Assembly: GCF_000004195.4 (NCBI RefSeq)
Contig: NC_030681.2
Span: 28,472,982-28,536,981, forward strand
DNA from: Xenopus tropicalis
Taxonomy: Eukaryota > Chordata > Amphibia > Anura > Pipidae
Length of the DNA stretch: 64,000 nt
Direction of reading: 5' to 3'
Shown: positions 46,863-57,446 of the stretch, piece by piece
Position numbering within the stretch: position 1 is the first letter of the stretch
Layout of the letters: each line of letters opens with the position of its first letter
Notes under the pieces: generated by a model
Told to the model about the DNA's origin: nothing
Databases searched by the model: none
Seen by the model: the letters and a program-made list of their open reading frames with translations, nothing else
Made by a program: the position numbers and the translations under genes

Positions 46863-48159
46863 TTGAATTGAATGTTTTCTTGGCCTTTTTGTTTTTAGGT
46901 GTTAGTACTTTTTGAATAGGTTAGGTTGAATATCATCTAATTTCTTTATAGATGGTTTATCATGTGCATAGCTTATTACTACTGTTTAGTTGTATTTATG
47001 GGTAGGGGGCTACCATAATTTTTGCCTTCAATGGCAGAAAAACAGCCCTAGCAGCTATGGGTGTGGTTTCCAGAAAGATACGTGACCTTATACTCTTCTG
47101 TTCCTTAAATATTGATTATAAACCCTACTTCTAACAGCAGTCAATTTTACCTTTAAATGAAAGTTAAGCAGAGAGGAAACTGATGGGGAGTATGAAGCAC
47201 TTTGCATCCAACCACAAGCTTCGGTTTACAAGCAGAATCAAGCGAGCACTTAAGTCAAGTATCTTAATTAAGATCAGCCGACTCCCAATAGGATGACACT
47301 CTTTTCCTAAGTGGTCTTTAAAGGAAAGTGGAGAAAGATGTCTATGGGATAACAAGTACAAATGTGTCCTCTGATGTCGGAACAGATCCTTGTGCGCTAA
47401 GATGCCTTTAGTGCTTGTTGAAAAAGATAAACCCCTTGCTGAAGAATTGCAAATTTGCATTTGGTATCTCTTAATGAGTTATTGCCGTAGTTTTCTATAA
47501 AACAGTCTGTCCATGAAGCAGCGAGATCTTCCACACGAGATTTGGCCAATTCACAGGGTACTTTGCTTGCCGTGCTCAGGTTTGATCTTCCTATGTGGGG
47601 AAAATCTGTGATTTCTGCTGTTTGTACCAATACAATCAAAGGGGATGTAGCTATGTGTAAACATGTATAAATGCCCCTCATTACCTCTTTATAAAATTCT
47701 ATCTCCTATTGTTCCATGATTTGTTTTGAAAAAAGTGTCCTAAGTGGACATCCCTATTCAAATCCATTTTATGCATTCAAACATCTCAGCTGGGCAGTTC
47801 CATACAAGTTTATGTTGATATGTTAGTGTCGGCATTCTTCTCCCCTGCAGTACTAAGCTATGGAATGCTCCTAGTGCTTTATTACACAGAAGGAGTGGCT
47901 CAGTAGTCTAAAAGACAGTGTTTCTCGCCCTGATCATCAAGGACCACCTAGCAGGCAATGGATTAAAGTCATTACTGTTTATGAACAGGTGTGCTAATCC
48001 TAATGATTGAGCACCTGGTTGCCATGTTCAGTTTTTTGTTTAGGCTGGCCTGTGGTCCCTGTAGGCTGGGTTCAGAAGGACTAGGCTAAGGTGTGGAGGT
48101 AGGGCTGACACTGGACACCAAATCAATTGATTTCCCAGTTAATTTTTCAGCCTTTGCGT
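46863..48159. other. No gene recognised
   Basis: About 1.3 kb of apparently single-copy noncoding sequence. Minus frames at 47164-47681 show no protein-like character. Confidence 0.4.
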
Positions 48160-48446
48160 TGACAAAACATAATAAAGTAAAGGCTACTTTGCACTTAGTG
48201 TGACAAAACATAGTAAAGTAAAGGCTACTTTGCACTTAGTGTGACAAAACATAGTAAAGTAAAGGCTACTTTGCACTTAGTGTGACAAAACATAGTAAAG
48301 TAAAGGCTACTTTGCACTTAGTGTGACAAAACATAGTAAAGTAAAGGCTACTTTGCACTTAGTGTGACAAAACATAGTAAAGTAAAGGCTACTTTGCACT
48401 TAGTGTGACAAAACATAGTAAAGTAAAGGCTACTTTACACTTAGCG
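48160..48446. repeat. 41-bp minisatellite, 7 copies
   Basis: Copies start at 48160, 48201, 48242 and every 41 bp to 48406, with the core TGACAAAACATAGTAAAGTA. The middle five are identical; the first and last carry one or a few changes, as expected when an array is homogenised from the centre. Confidence 0.97.
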
Positions 48447-48726
48447 TTATTTACTAATGGGACATTTATGCTAGGGAAAACACTCCAGAAAGGCTTCTGT
48501 TTGTAGGCAGCAGCCACTGAGCTGGAGGTAACTCCATGGGATAACTTCCTAGTAATGCAAGTGAGTGCAGAGAAACAAAGCTATGGGGTTATAACTAACA
48601 ATACCCTGGAATTGCTCGCTTAGTTTTAGGGCGAGGACACACGGAGCTACTTAGTAGCAGCTACTTGTCATGGCTACTAAATGCCAGAAAATCCCCTGCC
48701 ATAGACAATACCGAAAATTGCCTTTG

Positions 48727-49214
48727 TTAAAGGAGAACTAAATGCCCCTTAACTGCCCTCTGTCGACCCCCCCCTCACCTCCCCTTCTTGCATAGCCTAT
48801 AACTGAAAAGTGGCCTTGTAGAAAAAATTACACATGCTCAATCAGGGTCCATGTTAGCGGTGAGACCCGTAACATTTTCTAATGAACGGAAGATGGCGTC
48901 TAGGTACGCTGCTGCGCTGCTCTGATTGATCAAGCCTAGCCTGACTTCTTCCTATACAGAAAGAAGGCTAGGCTTGATCAATCGATTGTCGCATAGTGGA
49001 TGCAGCTCCTTCCTTCGCCATATCGCTGTAATTCAATTGACAGGAAGCCAAGTTTTAGCAGGTATTTTCTATTAAAGCATTTAAAATACTAAGTGCTTTG
49101 CAGGATAGGGCAGTTATTGGTGCAGGGTAGAGTAGCTTTTTTACTTAAAAAATTGTGTTACTTTTCCTTTAAAGGGGCTTTTGTACCTGGGGGGGGGATT
49201 TAGTACTTCTTTAA
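48727..49214. mobile_element. Nested T2-like MITE
   Basis: Ends TTAAAGGAGAACTAAATG and TTTAGTACTTCTTTAA, TTAA at both borders. Contains an 18-bp perfect hairpin at 48924-48983. Inserted into the element at 48629-49308. Confidence 0.85.
48924..48983. repeat. 60-bp hairpin inside the nested MITE
   Basis: GATTGATCAAGCCTAGCC pairs perfectly with GGCTAGGCTTGATCAATC, and part of the segment between them (TTCTT / AAGAA) can pair too, leaving a loop of roughly 10-20 nt. Size and shape resemble a microRNA precursor, but no expression evidence is possible here. Confidence 0.8.
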
Positions 49215-49513
49215 AATACACATAGAGACTATCAGTTAATAATCAGCATTGTCTATTGTTGTAGCCATGACAAGTAGCTGCTACTAGTAGCTCCATGTGT
49301 ATTTACCTTTAGAGTTGCCAGCATTCTGAGTAAAGCACAACTCTATAGGAAGTATATCCGCTATCACCTTTCAGTTTCTTTTTTTGTAATTCACTTTGTT
49401 TTCCCTTTGATTGATATTCTTATTTCAGCAACTCAAGTGCAAAACTTGAACAGGCCAGTGGCTCACAAAACGTTATGACCTTCTCTTGCAGTTTTCTGGC
49501 TGACAAGCGCTTA

Positions 49514-49773
49514 GGCCACAGTTACATGTGGTGTATTATCTGCTATCATCCGCAGCTCCATGAGGCTGCACTGACCGGCACAGCACTGGCCTAAGTGCAG
49601 CAGAGATTGTCCCATAAAATGCATTTCGGCACTGAAATCTGGTCTGATGCAGTGGTCCAGGTCCGATGCAGTAACTTCAAGTGCAGACTTGAGAAGACTG
49701 ATGCTAGCCTACGGGCTGAGTCTCAGCCTGTGGTAATCTACAGGCTGCAAATCGGCCCTGTGTGGCAGTAGCC
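49514..49773. mobile_element. Harbinger-like MITE, GGCCACAGTTACATG type
   Basis: Starts GGCCACAGTTACATGTGG and ends CCTGTGTGGCAGTAGCC, imperfect inverted repeats with TTA / TAA next to them. Internal TGATGCAGTGGTCC and GTCCGATGCAG words. Confidence 0.6.
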
Positions 49774-50282
49774 TAAGGACTAGTGGCATTCCAGGACAAT
49801 TTTTAAATAGTCTTTATTTGATTGTGGTTAATTAAATATTCAGCTTTGTGTTTTGTTACTGGTTACTAGGGTCTTGCCATCTGCTGGTTGACGATGTCCC
49901 ACTTGGTTTGATTGGCTAAACGGGTAAGATAACTGATAAATATATTAATAGCAATAAAAATCTAAGGATTCATTTGTTTTCTGTTTAATCAACATTTGCA
50001 GCTCAGTTCATTTTCATATTGTGTCAGAATATCACATATTGCTGGTGTTCCAGTTTCCTGAAAACTGCACTGGCTCAGAATATACTGTGAGAGGGCTTTG
50101 CTGCCATCTTTTTCTTTTTTCTGAATCTTCTCTAAAACCAGGTGTGGATGTGCACCAGGCCCGGGGCATCAGAGAAGGCCAAAGAAGCAGAAGAAGATTG
50201 CCGCATGGTGCTACTACAGAAGTACCCCAGGCTGGTGCAGCTTTTAGGGAACATCGGCTCTGACCCAGGGTCTTAGCGAAGC
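49774..50282. other. No gene recognised
   Basis: Short frame at 50021-50263 with no recognisable family; not called. Confidence 0.4.
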
Positions 50283-50440
50283 AATTATTATTATTATTAA
50301 CATTTATTTATAAAGCGCAAACATATTCTGCAGTGCTGTACAATAAGTGGGTTTCATACATTGGACATACACAGTAACATAAAGCAATGAATAACCGATA
50401 CAACAGGTGAAGAGAGAGGTGATGACAATAAAATAGAGAC
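50283..50440. repeat. LINE/SINE-type tail
   Basis: ATTATTATTATTATTAACAT then TTATTTATAAAGCGCAAACA and GCAGTGCTGTACAATAAG, the recurring signature. It continues with less conserved sequence up to the next element. Confidence 0.65.
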
Positions 50441-50444
50441 TTTA

Positions 50445-51425
50445 GGGCTGATTCACTAAAGGTCGATAAGCGTTATCGCATGCTTTTTTGCTTTAAAATT
50501 GACGTGAAAAAAATTCGCAATTTGCTAAAGTATTATCAAATGCGTTAAGTTGCATATCGGGTGCGTTAAATAGCGTGCAACTGAATGCGTTAATTTTAAC
50601 GCATTGCGTTAATTAGCGCGCAGAAATAATACTAACGCATGATTCACAAACACTTAGACGTGCTAAATATCGCATTAGTCGGTGCGAAAATTAACACCTA
50701 CTTGGGGCAGTTGGTAATTATAGAAAAGTACAGTTCATGAGCTTTTGGCAACACAATATGGACTTTGCAGTGGGATTTATTCAAGTCTGTGTTGGCCCCA
50801 GAGTGATGCAGCCGCCAGTTTGCAGGGAAATGGGCATTTTCAGAACAGTAGTTTTCCGAAAGTAATAGCGTGTATGGCTAATATGGCGTGCGTTTTTTTG
50901 CACGCGGTGACAATTTGTGCGTGCTGTGTTAATTAGCGCACGTTGTGTCAAATACTGCACGAAAATAGTATTCGCAACTTAAATAACGCAAACAGCATCG
51001 CGTCTAAATTAACGCAAATATCCTTTTAGTGAATTGTGCTTTAAGGGCTCTGGCACACGGGGAGATTAGTCGCCCACGACAAAACTCCCTGTTCGCGGGC
51101 AACTAATCTCCCCGAGTTGCCATCACCTGGCACGCGGTGGCGCGATTTCAGGAAATCACCGAAAAAGCATCGCGAGGCAACTTCGGCGATTTCCCGAAAT
51201 CGCGCCGCCGCGTGTGCCATCCCACCGGCGACTTACATTTTCGCTGGTGGGATGGCAGGTGATGGCAACTCGGGGAGATTAGTTGCCCGCGAACAGGGAG
51301 TTTTGTCGCGGGCGACTAATCTCCCCATGTGCCAGAGCCCTAAGACGCGAAAAATAAGACGTGATAACATTTTTAACGCATGCTATAAATAGCGCTTGTT
51401 TTATCGGTTTTTAATGAATCAACCC
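50445..51425. mobile_element. Large MITE of the GGGCTGATTCACTAAAGG type, split by another MITE
   Basis: Starts GGGCTGATTCACTAAAGGTC and ends TTTTTAATGAATCAACCC; TTA precedes the left end. Rich in AACGC/GCGTT words. Interrupted at 51045-51340 by a complete Harbinger-like foldback. No coding capacity. Confidence 0.75.
51045..51340. mobile_element. Nested Harbinger-like foldback, nearly perfect
   Basis: Ends GGGCTCTGGCACACGGGGAG and CTCCCCATGTGCCAGAGCCC with TAA on both sides (51042-51044, 51341-51343). The two halves fold into one stem with little mismatch (CCTGTTCGCGGGCAACTAAT pairs with ATTAGTTGCCCGCGAACAGG). High GC and low decay suggest a recent insertion. Same family as 35812-35963. Confidence 0.88.
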
Positions 51426-53469
51426 TTTTATGTAGTAAGTGGTGGTATCCTGGCTTAAGTTATTCCGTTTTAAGAATATTTTCAAACTGAAGATTCAAAC
51501 CCATTATCAGCTCAAACGTTAACCAGCCATATCTGGTCAATCCTCAAAATAAAACACGCACTTGATGCCAAAAGTTCAGCTTTCATATAAAAACACAGGC
51601 ATTTTTAACAAATAAAAGAATAAAAAATAAGGTTTCAGTGAGTATAAATGTTCCCGAGCTCTTCTCTATTGACCTAGGATTGTTGGGACAGTATCAAGGC
51701 CTTTGTGCGCATTGCTTCCTGCTGTACAATGCTATGGCCTATGTCAGCACTTTGAATAAAGCATATAATAACGCATGGGATACATTTAGCTTAGCACAGG
51801 TTTTGTGGATTATCCATTAATTTCTGATGGTGCTGAGCTGGGCACTTTGGGGAAACTCCCTTTGATTTCACTACATACTTAAAAAGATGTCTGTGTCCAG
51901 ATGACCCTTCATTGGCTCTCCAGCAGTTTAATCAATAACCCCCTTTGTAATATCTTACTCAGTGACTGAACAGATTCCCTGTGAGCTGTGTAACTAAGGC
52001 AGAATGGAATGATGGCTTTACAGATGTCCAGCTTGGCCAAGCAACAGTTCTTTACCAGGCTATGGGCACCAAAGATATTCTTTATCCATACAAACTACCT
52101 AGACATTAGTTAAAGGGGCATAAGTTTTATTTATACAAAAGGTTTAAAAATCTTGTGTCTAAATATCTCTGAAAAAAATGGGAATGGGAGCTGCCATGGT
52201 GCTTGTCTCATTGATATTCAGACATGCAATAGACCAAAAATAACAAATACAGTATTTACAACACAGTGATTTTTGCCTGTTTATATAGAATTCTTTTAAC
52301 AAAACCAACAAACAAGCCACATAGCAGGTCTCACTTAAATGTGCAAATTAAAATATACATAGAATATACTGTACATATTAATAGGGGCCTTGTGTATAAT
52401 ATATATGTACTGTAAATGATTAAATACCAGAGTTTTGTCAGTAAAGAAAATCTAAACATTTTCATTCGGTTTTAACCCTCTTTTCTGTTTCCTTGACAAC
52501 GTTGGGATTAGTCTCAGCTTCCTGTTGATTAAAAAAGCAGCGTGGCCGGGATTTGGGGCAGGGAATTTCCACTGAGCAGCCACTTTGTAAATTACTAGCT
52601 TTGTACATGGGGGGAGATCTAAGAACCGTATGCTTTCTACTAGAGACTGGTTTCTATCATTTATTCTATGAATATGTATATAAATATGTATTTTTTTTTA
52701 TTCCTAAGCAGCGATACACCCACAAGAGAATTTTTCAACAAGATGGACAGAAATCGTTGAGCCCAGTGTAACTAAGGGCAATTAAAAAATAAATACAAAC
52801 CAGATGTTAAAAAATAAGGAATAGAAACCAATTTCTGCTAACACTTGGGTATGGTGGTAGTGCATTTAACAAATAACCAGAGGATTCTCCAAATAACCAG
52901 AGGAGCAGCAACTATATTGTAGCAGTTCCTGAACAGTGGGTCTGCACCCCCAAAAGTGCCTGGAGCTGTGATTTGGGGTGTCAGCCCAGCGCCATTTATG
53001 GTGAAATTGGAAAATGCTGGTTGTCTCTTCTAGGTTCTCGTGGAAGAGCAGCTTGAAGGTAAATGCCAATATAGGCCGCAAGTGCCTGTCACTGTGCACA
53101 TATCCTGGCCAGAATGTGCTTATGTGTGCAGTTTTTTGACTAAAATGTACCCCATGTGTGAAGGGCACTTACAGGCCATGTTGGAATTTTTTGCACCAAG
53201 GAGGACATGTGTGACATTAGCCAAAGGAGGAGATTTGGGGGACAAAAATCATTTCCACCCTTGTTATTCTTCGAACTATGTCTGGATGGTGATAAAGCAA
53301 ATTGTTTTTTAAATTCTGTTACTATATATGAGCAAAATGGTAGTTCTCGCCAAATGCTAGATCTCGAAGGGTCTCCCCTTCCATAATGTGTAGTTTTGAC
53401 AGACTAATCTACAATCATTGTGCATTTCTCTTTGTGTTTAGATCTACACTTTTGGGCCACTGCCCAGAT
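51426..53469. other. No gene recognised over about 2 kb
   Basis: AT-rich noncoding sequence. ATAACCAGAGGA occurs twice about 20 bp apart near 52875-52906. No element ends found. Confidence 0.4.
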
Positions 53470-53519
53470 AATACTATAACTTTATTTATAAAGTGCTACA
53501 AGAATAGGGAGCTCAGCTT
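53470..53519. repeat. Short LINE/SINE-type tail fragment
   Basis: ATAACTTTATTTATAAAGTG followed by CTACAAGAATAGG. Abuts the next repeat. Confidence 0.45.
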
Positions 53520-53774
53520 GTATAAGCATGGGACCTTTTACCCAGAATGCTTGGGACCTAGGGTTTTTCAGATAAGGAATCTTTCTTTAAAAAACATGAA
53601 TTAAACAAAATAGGATTGTTTTGCATCCAGAAGGATTATTTTATTTTACAGAGAAAATGGAAATCATTTTGAAAATTTAGACTGTATTGATTTAAATAGA
53701 TTCCATGGGAGATGGCCTTCCTGTAATTTGGAGCGGTTATTTGAACGGTTTCATGCTAATGGACCCCCATACCT
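53520..53774. mobile_element. GGTATGGGACCTGTTATCC family, shortened and diverged
   Basis: Starts GTATAAGCATGGGACC, ends GGACCCCCATACCTA. Lacks the TTAGTTGGGATCAAGTACAA part, so about 80 bp are missing internally. Confidence 0.65.
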
Positions 53775-55076
53775 ATTCTGTATTTGGGCAACAAATAGTT
53801 TGTCTGAGGGCTCCTAGGGAATGAATATCCAATCTGTGGCCCCATGGCTGTCTGGAGTTCCTGAGAGACTGAAGCACTGACAGGAATTAATAGCACAGGG
53901 CCCCTGGTGGGACTAATATCTAGAACCCTGTCTTTTTGCTAGGTTGTTGCCTTTCCCATGGCCTCTGATTGTCTCTCATATATAAAAATAAATGTATTAC
54001 TTAAGGAAAATGTTAATGTTGATTTGCTTTTATCCAATGGGCATTCAAATAGCCTCCTAAACATTATGATTTTTATTAACAGGTTTCCATCTCCAGGCCT
54101 AGCAGAATATGCTAAAGATTCAGAACACAGATGTATAATTTATATTTCCTGTATTTAATGCAGTTAGACTGTCTGAAATTTTAGCTCCCCTTTTGAAATG
54201 GACACAGCCTGGACACAGACCCCCTAGGTTATATTTTAGGACTAAAACAAACCTTTTAAACCCGCTCAGCGAGACAATGAGAGCCCTGTGAAGTGGCTTT
54301 AATGAGTGTGAATGAGTGCAAATATAAACTCTGGGATCCCCAGGAGCTCTGTCTGTGTCACAGTTGTGGTGTGAAACTTTTCCACAAGGGTGTGAAGAGA
54401 CAACATGATGTTAGGGCCCTCGTGTGAAAAGCCAAGCTTGTCCCTTAGTGATGACTGGAGACAGGATATGTCCTGCTTTACTGCCCGCTAAAAGGAGCAC
54501 GGCTTTGTTTGTTTATTGGCTTTAAGATCCCAGCGCCTCTTTCCTAGCATATGGCATTCTCTTTAACTTCATGGCTATACAGGCCACGTGGATTCCATTT
54601 CTTCACTCACCACTATTTAATGGCTTCTTCATATGCAGCACATTTTACTGCTGCTCGAGATATATCTATTTATAAGCACATTTATACCTGTATCTTCCCT
54701 TATTTACTTAGAAATGTATAGTAAGACTGATAGACACATATAGCCATATCATGAAATGGTAGAAAGTCTGTCCTGGTTTAACAAATTGAGTGTCCCTCAC
54801 ACAAGTGAGTAGAGCTAACCTAGCCTTGTATTATTTAATCTATAACTTGCATTATTGGTAATTAGTGCTGCAAATTGTGTTGTAAAACAGAGTAAAGCCT
54901 TAGGTCAAAGAAATCACATAGCTCTGCATTTGTAATGTGCTATAATCCCTATATAATCAGTCAAATGTTGGGAATAGATGTTACCTAGCAGCTTTCTGAA
55001 AGACCTAAAAGCTCTTCATTCTTGGTCAGGAGGCGACACTTGCTAAATGATCAGACTGACAGGTAGAGGGCATAGA
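53775..55076. other. No gene recognised
   Basis: Noncoding sequence without a named repeat. Confidence 0.4.
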
Positions 55077-55260
55077 TAGAAAATTATTGGGGCAATAATT
55101 AGGAGCCCACAGACGGTCCGAAAATCGTACAAAACTGTATGATTTTATCGGTGCGTGTATGGCCAGCTTAAGTTATTATTAACCCATCAAAATATTCAGT
55201 ACCACTGTACAATGCAATAGGTAAAGAGGGACCTGCCCAGAAGAGCTTGCGGTCTAAAAA
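55077..55260. repeat. MITE end plus LINE/SINE-type fragment
   Basis: TCGGTGCGTGTATGGCCAGC near 55149 is one end of the 6741-7121 superfamily; its partner is unclear. It is followed by CCACTGTACAATGCAATAGG and CTGCCCAGAAGAGCTTGCGG, a fragment of the retroelement tail. Confidence 0.45.
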
Positions 55261-56789
55261 GTTTGCCCATTGTTAGTTAATAATTCCCTTTGTGGCTGCA
55301 TTGAAAATTCTCAGGAAATAAAAAAAACTAGAAAGTTTGCCAAATCTGTGGACACCATATGCCTGATTAGCTATGCCCCAGACCTGGCCAGAACCCACCT
55401 CTTTAAGGCCTGTCTGGACACCCTGATTTGACTGGGCCTGTGACAGGACTCTTGTCTTCCCCCCAGTTGGTACCCCTGAGATCTAGGCATAATAAAGTTG
55501 AAATAGCAGTAATCAAAACGCCGTTACTTTAAGTTGCTTCTCTCTAACATAAATAGGAGGGAACCACAACCATTGACCTGAAACCATTATTATTTGACAA
55601 ATATATCATATCATAGCCCTGTGCTAAACTCTGATTTTCTTGAGACACAATTTCTCAGTATTCTTGAAAATCACAGTACCTTCCTTTTGACTTTGATCAG
55701 GTTTGCATGTCTCTCTGAAACCTAATTCCCCTATTTTTGACCGCCTTATTGTTCAGTGGCCAATAAACACCAAAGTTAGTTTGTGCTTTAGTCCTTTCAA
55801 TGCCTCCCCAATTTTTTGTACTCCTCATTGGAAATTGACATAAAATATAATCATTTCTGGTGACATTTTCATAGAATTCACTACTGAGCAAACAAAATGT
55901 GAAACATTAGGCGGAAGCCTCATTTCTTCCCTTGTTTACTTTTAGAGCATTCCTTTTCTTGTTCTGCTCATCTGTGCTGGCTCCTGTTTCATCCCATGAG
56001 ATCTGAGACGCTTCCCAACTGCTAAGCCTTTGGTGGGCACTCAAGGCATTTTGACCCTTCTCCAGTTCATTGCACAGAGTCCAACTGCTGGGCAGTGACC
56101 TGAATATATTTGCCAAATGTATCTGTGTGCACATGTGTGTACGTACAGATGTATCTTTATATATCAGTCCCTGATCCAGTAAAATTTACAAGATATATTA
56201 GTAATAATACCTGCTATTAGCCACATAAAAGCACAAGGCTGCAGGCTTTATACACAAGTGCTTTTTATAATGTGCAAGTTTAGTGAGTCATGTGACAAAT
56301 TATATCACTAAGCACTGATTATAATTGATGAGGTCACTAAGCACTGTAAATAAGAATATAATTTAAATGCTATTAACTGCTCTGCTGTATTTTATACAGT
56401 TGTTTTAGTTGTGCAATAGTTGCCCATGTGGCCTGTGTGTCTCCTATCTGAAAGGCTCAGGAAAACCTGTTTACATCAGCAATGAGAGGCCTTTAGGCTA
56501 ATGTCACATGAAGGATTGATACAGATAGTTTCCATAAAATGTAATGAGAAGGTATCTGCAACAGTGAGTATTTATGGCCTAAAACCACTAAAGACAAGGG
56601 TGCATTTTTTTGGTATTTGTGCTTATGGTGATTTTTATTACCTGGAATAACTTTAGTTCTCAAAATGTCCTCTGTTATTTATTTGCTGTTCTCTGTCCCT
56701 ATTTCCCACTTTCTTACTCATTCTTTTTGGGAACAAAAGGAAGACTGATAAATAAATATTTTTCCTGGTATTTATACACTTCTGATACA
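55261..56789. other. No gene recognised
   Basis: About 1.5 kb noncoding. ATATCACTAAGCACTGAT and GAGGTCACTAAGCACTGTAA near 56304-56350 form a short direct duplication. Confidence 0.4.
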
Positions 56790-57000
56790 TTTACACAGCA
56801 CTTTACAGAGATTATACATCATCCACATCAGTCCCTGCCCCAGGAGAGCTTACAATCTATTATCCCTATCACATTCACAGACAGTAAGGCCAATTAGGAG
56901 TCAGTTAACCTGCTTGTATGTATTTGGAGTGTGGGACAAAACCAGAGTACCCAGATGAAACTCACATAGACACAGGGAGAACATACAACTCCTTGCAGTA
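56790..57000. repeat. LINE/SINE-type 3' tail, second long copy
   Basis: TTTACACAGCACTTTACAGA, CATCAGTCCCTGCCCCAGGA, AGCTTACAATCTATTATCCC, AGTTAACCTGCTTGTATG, GGAGTGTGGGACAAAACCAG, ACACAGGGAGAACATACAAC, in the same order as 42136-42440. Confidence 0.65.
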
Positions 57001-57117
57001 AGGAAGTTGTTTAGGGACATCCAACATGTAACTGCCCATATTTTTACTTTAACTGTTGGACACATACTTGGTGTTGTAGGTCAATAACATTTTACGCAAA
57101 GGTTAGGTTTGACACAA

Positions 57118-57285
57118 GGGGTCATTTATCAACACTGGGCAAATATGCCCTTGGGCGGTAACTCATGGCAACCAATCAGATTGTTACATTCATTGTTCTA
57201 CCTGCAGCTGGCTATAAAAAGGTAATCGCTGATTGGTTGCATTTGGGCTACTGTCCACGGTCAAATTTGTTGATAAATGAGCCCC
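57118..57285. mobile_element. Short MITE with TCATTTATCAACA ends
   Basis: Starts GGGGTCATTTATCAACA and ends TGTTGATAAATGAGCCCC. Centre carries GCAACCAATCAGATTG and GCTGATTGGTTGC, a second inverted pair. A known Xenopus pattern. Confidence 0.8.
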
Positions 57286-57309
57286 ACTGTGTGTGCTTTT
57301 CATAAAAAA

Positions 57310-57446
57310 GCTTGTGAGCCATGGTATGCCATGAAATGCTTGTGGGCCACAGTGTGCCATGAAATATTTAGGGCCACAGTTTTATAAAATGCATGAGTGC
57401 CATAGTGTGTCATGAAATGCTTGTGGGCCAGACTCTACTATAAAAT
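57310..57446. repeat. Degenerate 28-bp tandem repeat, about 5 copies
   Basis: Copies start at 57310, 57338, 57366 (25 bp), 57391 and 57419, consensus GCTTGTGGGCCACAGTGTGC + CATGAAAT. Divergence is much higher than in the 20-bp and 41-bp arrays, so this one is old. Confidence 0.8.

Larger units (their letters stand above)
48629..49308. mobile_element. GTGAAGACACACTGAG-type MITE, split by a T2-like element
   Basis: Starts GGGCGAGGACACACGGAGCT and ends AGCTCCATGTGTATTTACCT; flanked by TTA on both sides (48626-48628, 49309-49311). Interrupted at 48727-49214. The rest matches the element at 46456-46654. Confidence 0.8.

Noticed and set aside
51117..51392. 91-codon plus frame
   Set aside because: Lies inside the nested Harbinger-like foldback and has no recognisable domain.
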